Assembly (NCBI GenBank): GCA_030706265.1
Contig: JAUZOX010000101.1
Location: 1-8,140, forward strand
Reading direction: 5' to 3'
DNA from: Bacteroidota bacterium
GTDB lineage: Bacteria > Bacteroidota > Bacteroidia > Bacteroidales > Cfx3-03
DNA: 8,140 bases
The notes under the pieces were generated by a model. The model was not told the origin of the DNA and did not search any database. It saw only the letters and a program-made list of their open reading frames with translations. A program made the translations under genes and the position numbers. Numbering within the stretch: the first letter of the stretch is position 1; each line of letters starts with the position of its first letter. Positions 4,770-8,140 of the stretch are shown piece after piece.

Positions 4770-6638
4770 ATGAAACGATATGAAATACCTTTATTTCTTA
4801 TACTTATCTTGAGCCTCCTTCTTTTGGCCGGGATGCCGGTATGTGGTTTGCAAGCGCAGAATATTTCTGCAAACCCCAAAGATGATACCTCATCGATCGA
4901 ACAAAGAAACACCCGGATTTTCTATGAAAATCTTCAGAAAAAAGCCTGGAAAAACATGTTCTACACCGAGCTGCACCATTTATTTTTAATCTCGGTGGAT
5001 ACCAGTCATCATGTTAAGATGCCTGAAGAGAGTCATCTTCGATTTTTAAGTTTTAAAGGTAAACGCATCAGGAGCATTAATTTTATCAGTCTATATGTTT
5101 TTGGCACCTCGGTAAACGATACGACTCGTAAATATTCAACCTGGATCGAGGATATGGCTAACAAAACACATATCTATACCAGGAGCAGTGAACTGAGAAA
5201 GCTTCTGCTTCAAAAAGAAGGGGATGAAATTAATCCATACTTACTGGCAGAAAACGAACATATCATCCGCAGCCTTCCTTTTATAAGAGATGTCCGGTTT
5301 ATGATCCTTCCTGATTCACAGGATCCCTATTTTGTCGACCTCGTTATTTTAACCCAGGACGTTTATTCTTTAGGCCTCACCTGCCAGTCTTCTAACCTGA
5401 ATAGCACAAAGCTTGGAATATACAATATTAACTTATGGGGAATAGGGCACCGTCAAAGTAACATGTTTGTCATTGATCCGTTAAAAAAAGAGCAAATTCG
5501 CTATGTAGAAGGGCATTATCGTGTAGAGAATATTGACAAACTCTTTATGTCCGGAGAATTATTTTATATTAACTACCCGGATAATAAATCAATAGGATTT
5601 GATCTCGGCCGTAAATTCTTTACTTCGGATACCAAATGGGCTGGTGGGCTTTCATTTTCAAACAACACTCAATGTATGACGGATAATGACATTACGTTGA
5701 TGAATAGCCGTTATAACTTATTTAACAGCTGGTTGGGTTATTCATTGCCTTTTCATAAAATCAAAACGGACACAACCTATCATAACAGCTTAGTCACCAC
5801 CTTCAGTATTGATAAGATCCAATATGATTATAGAAATATTGTAAATCAAACGGATTATTTGAATGCAAAAAACAGAACCGTTCTGATCAGTGGATTATCT
5901 TATACCTCTAATGCATATTACAGGGACAACCTATTGTTTGGATTCGGATCATCAGAAGACATTCCATATGGAAAATTGATGGGCGTCCAGGTCGGTTACT
6001 CCTTTGAAGAAATGCATGAACGGACCTATTTGGATGCATATTATTCTGGTGGAAACAGAATAAACAATTTTGGGTATATCAATTTTTCTGTTGAAACAGG
6101 CGGCTTTTTTCAATCAGGAAACTTTGTAGACGGAATTTTGAAGTCTAAACTGAGCATTGCATCTCAATTGTATACCCATGGAGACCGGCATTACAGGCAT
6201 TATATCAATTTTGCCTATACCCGGGGCATCAACATAAATGGTACCGAAAAGATCATTATCAATGATAAATATGGGATACAAGGACTAAAAAGTCAAACGC
6301 TGACAGGAACCCAAAAGTTATGTATGAATATTGAATCTGTCATGTTTTCTCCGATTTATGTCTTGGGTTTCCGTTTTTCACCTTTTGGATTTTTTGATGT
6401 AGGGTTTATAGGACCGGAGCAGAAATCCATATTGAGCCAACAAATGTACTCCGGATTAGGAATTGGCATTCGCATTAAAAATGAGCATCTTGTGTTTGGT
6501 ACTTTTCAGTTGCGTCTTGCATACTATCCCCTTGAACCCGATCGGGCAAACCGCTTTTCATTTGATGTTGCAAATATTGCTGCTGCCAACTATTCCGATT
6601 TTACAGTTAAGAAGCCTCAAGTCATAACATTTGACTAA
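4770..6638 (+). CDS. Omp85/BamA-like outer-membrane beta-barrel protein with a POTRA-like domain
   Basis: A 622-residue protein that I assign to the Omp85 superfamily, whose members insert or move proteins across the outer membrane; the substrate here is unknown. Residues 1-29 form a Sec signal peptide (MKRYEIPLFLILIL..., probable cleavage after LQA). A POTRA-like periplasmic region spans about 95-200, from FKGKRIRSINFI through LRKLLLQKEGDEINP and IRSLPFIRDVRFMILP to TQDVYSL. The remaining 420 or so residues are rich in alternating aromatic and polar stretches and end in a strand-like segment, as in a 16-strand barrel. There is at most one or two POTRA-like units, fewer than the five of BamA, so this is not the main BamA. 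An ATG at 4737 would be nearly leaderless and extends the signal peptide implausibly, so I start at 4770. Confidence 0.78.
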   Translation: MKRYEIPLFLILILSLLLLAGMPVCGLQAQNISANPKDDTSSIEQRNTRIFYENLQKKAWKNMFYTELHHLFLISVDTSHHVKMPEESHLRFLSFKGKRIRSINFISLYVFGTSVNDTTRKYSTWIEDMANKTHIYTRSSELRKLLLQKEGDEINPYLLAENEHIIRSLPFIRDVRFMILPDSQDPYFVDLVILTQDVYSLGLTCQSSNLNSTKLGIYNINLWGIGHRQSNMFVIDPLKKEQIRYVEGHYRVENIDKLFMSGELFYINYPDNKSIGFDLGRKFFTSDTKWAGGLSFSNNTQCMTDNDITLMNSRYNLFNSWLGYSLPFHKIKTDTTYHNSLVTTFSIDKIQYDYRNIVNQTDYLNAKNRTVLISGLSYTSNAYYRDNLLFGFGSSEDIPYGKLMGVQVGYSFEEMHERTYLDAYYSGGNRINNFGYINFSVETGGFFQSGNFVDGILKSKLSIASQLYTHGDRHYRHYINFAYTRGININGTEKIIINDKYGIQGLKSQTLTGTQKLCMNIESVMFSPIYVLGFRFSPFGFFDVGFIGPEQKSILSQQMYSGLGIGIRIKNEHLVFGTFQLRLAYYPLEPDRANRFSFDVANIAAANYSDFTVKKPQVITFD

Positions 6639-6645
6639 ACAGGTG

Positions 6646-6653
6646 TATCTTTG
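6646..6653 (+). promoter_or_regulatory. -7 element for the DUF5063-like gene
   Basis: TATCTTTG, followed by CAT, lies in the 33-base gap after the upstream stop codon. RNA would start near 6660, about 12 bases before the ATG at 6672. The -33 region would fall in the end of the preceding gene and contains no well-spaced TTG, so readthrough from that gene may matter as much. Confidence 0.55.
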
Positions 6654-6671
6654 CATAAAAAAATAAAGATT

Positions 6672-7208
6672 ATGGAGATTGATCCCAATGAACCTGTTTT
6701 CAATAAAAACGTATTAGAAGTATTGACAATAGGTAATGAATTATGTTTATTGATTGACAATTTAGATAAATACGATAAACCGGATGCGTTAAGCATATTG
6801 CATCGTATCTTACCATTATTGTATTTAAAAGCAAGTCTGTTGAAGCATGTTCCATCTTCAAATCCCGAAGCTTCCGAACGTTTTGTGACCGAGGAACAAT
6901 ATGAGCTGGTTTATCAGTCGTTAAAAAAACTTTTAGCAAGTGAGGACACCTGCTTTGTTATAAGGAAGAAGGAGATCGCTGCTAAGGCTAGTCTTGCGGA
7001 ACTGCTTACTGACATTTATCAGGATATCAAAGATTTTGTGTTGTTATACCAAAAGCCTTCTTTCAGTGCAAAAGAGAATGCGATTAACGAATGCATTTCA
7101 TTGTTTGAAAAAAATTGGGGCCCGAAGTTACTGGCAACCCTTCAGGCGTTGCATTTAATTATATATCCGGCCAGTTCTAAAGTTTTTGATCATGATGATT
7201 TAGGATAA
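6672..7208 (+). CDS. DUF5063-like protein of unknown function
   Basis: A 178-residue cytoplasmic protein with no signal peptide or membrane segment. It appears almost wholly alpha-helical. A first helical block runs over about residues 10-60 (NKNVLEVLTIGNELCLLID, then a Leu-rich LPLLYLKASLL), followed by EEQYELVYQSLKKLL, a central LAELLTDIYQDIKDFVLLY and a C-terminal helix around WGPKLLATLQALH. The pattern and length resemble the Bacteroidota family DUF5063 as I remember it; no catalytic motif is visible. I use the ATG at 6672, because the upstream TTG at 6651 is part of the -7 element. It lies 33 bases after the Omp85-like gene on the same strand and may be partly co-transcribed, but a shared role is not shown. 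Confidence 0.72.
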   Translation: MEIDPNEPVFNKNVLEVLTIGNELCLLIDNLDKYDKPDALSILHRILPLLYLKASLLKHVPSSNPEASERFVTEEQYELVYQSLKKLLASEDTCFVIRKKEIAAKASLAELLTDIYQDIKDFVLLYQKPSFSAKENAINECISLFEKNWGPKLLATLQALHLIIYPASSKVFDHDDLG

Positions 7209-7366
7209 TTTGCACCTTATTATTATGTTTTTGCTGACCATCAATAAGATAATATAGTATTTATGCAGAACATTAATTTTTAAACCTGGAAAGAATGAAT
7301 TGATGGACATTTTTCTATTTCTTCCTTTTTTAACGCGGATTAGATTTTAACGAAATACTTTTTAAA

Positions 7367-7385
7367 AAAACAATATAATTGTTTT
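7367..7385. promoter_or_regulatory. Dyad over the proposed feoAB promoter
   Basis: AAAACAAT (7367-7374), ATA and ATTGTTTT (7378-7385) form a perfect 8-base inverted repeat around a 3-base centre. It covers the TTG at 7379-7381. A metal-responsive repressor such as Fur or a DtxR-type protein would be the natural candidate before an iron transporter, but the bases do not match the E. coli Fur box well, and the DNA is very A/T-rich. Confidence 0.4.
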
Positions 7386-7411
7386 AAAATAAAGAAAATT
7401 AAGTACTTTCG
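7379..7411 (+). promoter_or_regulatory. Probable feoAB promoter
   Basis: TTG (7379-7381) and TACTTTCG (7404-7411; 7 of 8 to TAnnTTTG) are separated by 22 bases. RNA would start near 7418, about 28 bases before the TTG start codon. The spacing is a little long and the -7 octamer has one mismatch, so confidence is moderate. Confidence 0.42.
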
Positions 7412-7445
7412 CGTTAATTTAAAATTAATCTAAACAACATAACTC

Positions 7446-8140
7446 TTGACGTTACTCGATTTAACCAAAGGCGAAAAGGCCATCATTACTAAAGTCAGAG
7501 GCCGTGGAGCTTTTCGTAAACGCATCCTGGAAATGGGATTCGTGATTGGTAAAGAAATTTCCATTGTCAAAAAAGCTCCGTTACGCGATCCCGTGGAATA
7601 CAGCATTATGGGATATAACGTAACCTTACGCAATAGCGAAGCTTCAATGGTTGAAATAGTCACCGAATCTGAAGCAGCCCTCTTGCATCAGTCGGAATCC
7701 ATGGGCACATATGAAGGAGACTTCCTATACCAGACTGCCGATGCATCCCGAAAAGTAATAAATGTCGCATTTGTCGGTAACCCCAATTCCGGTAAGACCA
7801 CTATCTTTAATGCCGCTACAGGCCTCCAGGAACGCGTTGGAAATTATAGCGGCGTTACCGTTGATGCAAAGGAATCGCACTTTAAACACAAAAATTATAC
7901 GTTCAACGTCACCGATTTACCGGGGACCTATTCGATCACTGCCTATTCACCTGAAGAATTGTTCGTACGCGAATATATTGCCGACAAGTCACCTGATGTT
8001 GTGGTCAACATTCTAGATTCGACCAACTTAGAACGCAACCTTTATCTGACCACTCAATTGATCGATATGGATATTAAGGTTGTAGGAGCCCTGAACATGT
8101 TCGATGAATTTGAAAACAGTGGCGACAAGCTGGACTACAG
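7446..8140 (+). CDS. feoB: Ferrous iron transporter FeoB with fused N-terminal FeoA domain (partial, runs off the right edge)
   Basis: The first 231 residues of a Fe2+ uptake protein of the inner membrane. Residues 1-75 form a FeoA SH3-like domain (LTKGEKAIITKV, RILEMGFVIGKEI). After a linker of about 30 residues comes the FeoB G domain: G1 GNPNSGKTT at 111-119, G2 GVTV with Thr138, G3 DLPG at 157-160 and G4 NMFD at 217-220. G5 and the membrane permease part lie outside the window. In most bacteria FeoA is a separate small protein; the fusion is known in Bacteroides and relatives. The start is TTG at 7446: a stop (TAA, 7440-7442) lies one codon upstream, and the next Met (residue 30) would cut into FeoA. 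A dyad overlaps its promoter, suggesting regulation, possibly by iron. Confidence 0.95.
   Translation, partial: MTLLDLTKGEKAIITKVRGRGAFRKRILEMGFVIGKEISIVKKAPLRDPVEYSIMGYNVTLRNSEASMVEIVTESEAALLHQSESMGTYEGDFLYQTADASRKVINVAFVGNPNSGKTTIFNAATGLQERVGNYSGVTVDAKESHFKHKNYTFNVTDLPGTYSITAYSPEELFVREYIADKSPDVVVNILDSTNLERNLYLTTQLIDMDIKVVGALNMFDEFENSGDKLDY

Overview
The window looks like chromosomal DNA from a Bacteroidota (Bacteroidetes) bacterium. Five starts are preceded by exact copies of the phylum's unusual -7 promoter element TAnnTTTG. Shine-Dalgarno sequences are absent, and short A/T-rich leaders precede the start codons. The protein types also fit: a fused FeoA-FeoB, a DUF5063-like protein, an XRE regulator with a conserved C-terminal tail, and an Omp85-like barrel. 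I cannot place it below phylum level from this sequence alone.

Layout from left to right. (1) 1-58, minus strand: the first 19 codons of an exported protein that runs off the window. (2) 257-1285, minus: an NrnA-type DHH/DHHA1 phosphoesterase with a TTG start. (3) 1401-1826, plus: nucleoside diphosphate kinase (ndk), divergent from nrnA. (4) 1823-2356, minus: a short XRE-type regulator whose stop codon overlaps the ndk stop by 4 bp, tail to tail. (5) 2357-3118: a long A/T-rich gene-free region holding a promoter, a 46-bp dyad built on TGTATACA, other palindromes and a strong stem-loop. (6) 3119-3802, plus: trmD. (7) 3986-4342, plus: rplS (ribosomal protein L19) with its own promoter and an intrinsic terminator at 4360-4390. 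(8) 4770-6638, plus: an Omp85/BamA-like outer-membrane protein with a signal peptide. (9) 6672-7208, plus: a small DUF5063-like cytoplasmic protein. (10) 7446 to the end, plus: the first 231 codons of a FeoA-FeoB ferrous iron transporter, again with a TTG start.

Most genes are housekeeping: nucleotide and nanoRNA turnover (nrnA, ndk), tRNA and ribosome function (trmD, rplS), outer-membrane biogenesis or export, and iron uptake. They do not form one pathway. The promoters suggest mostly single-gene or two-gene transcription units.

I do not see a mobile element, CRISPR array, defence island or clearly new multi-gene system. The most unusual material is non-coding. A TGTATACA-WW-TGTGTATT element occurs twice as an inverted pair at 2643-2688 and once more, 17 of 18 bases identical to one arm, at 129-146. 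The right half of the pair overlaps a consensus promoter that faces no obvious gene. A stem-loop with a perfect 13-bp core lies at 2943-3007, and a dyad covers the proposed feoAB promoter.
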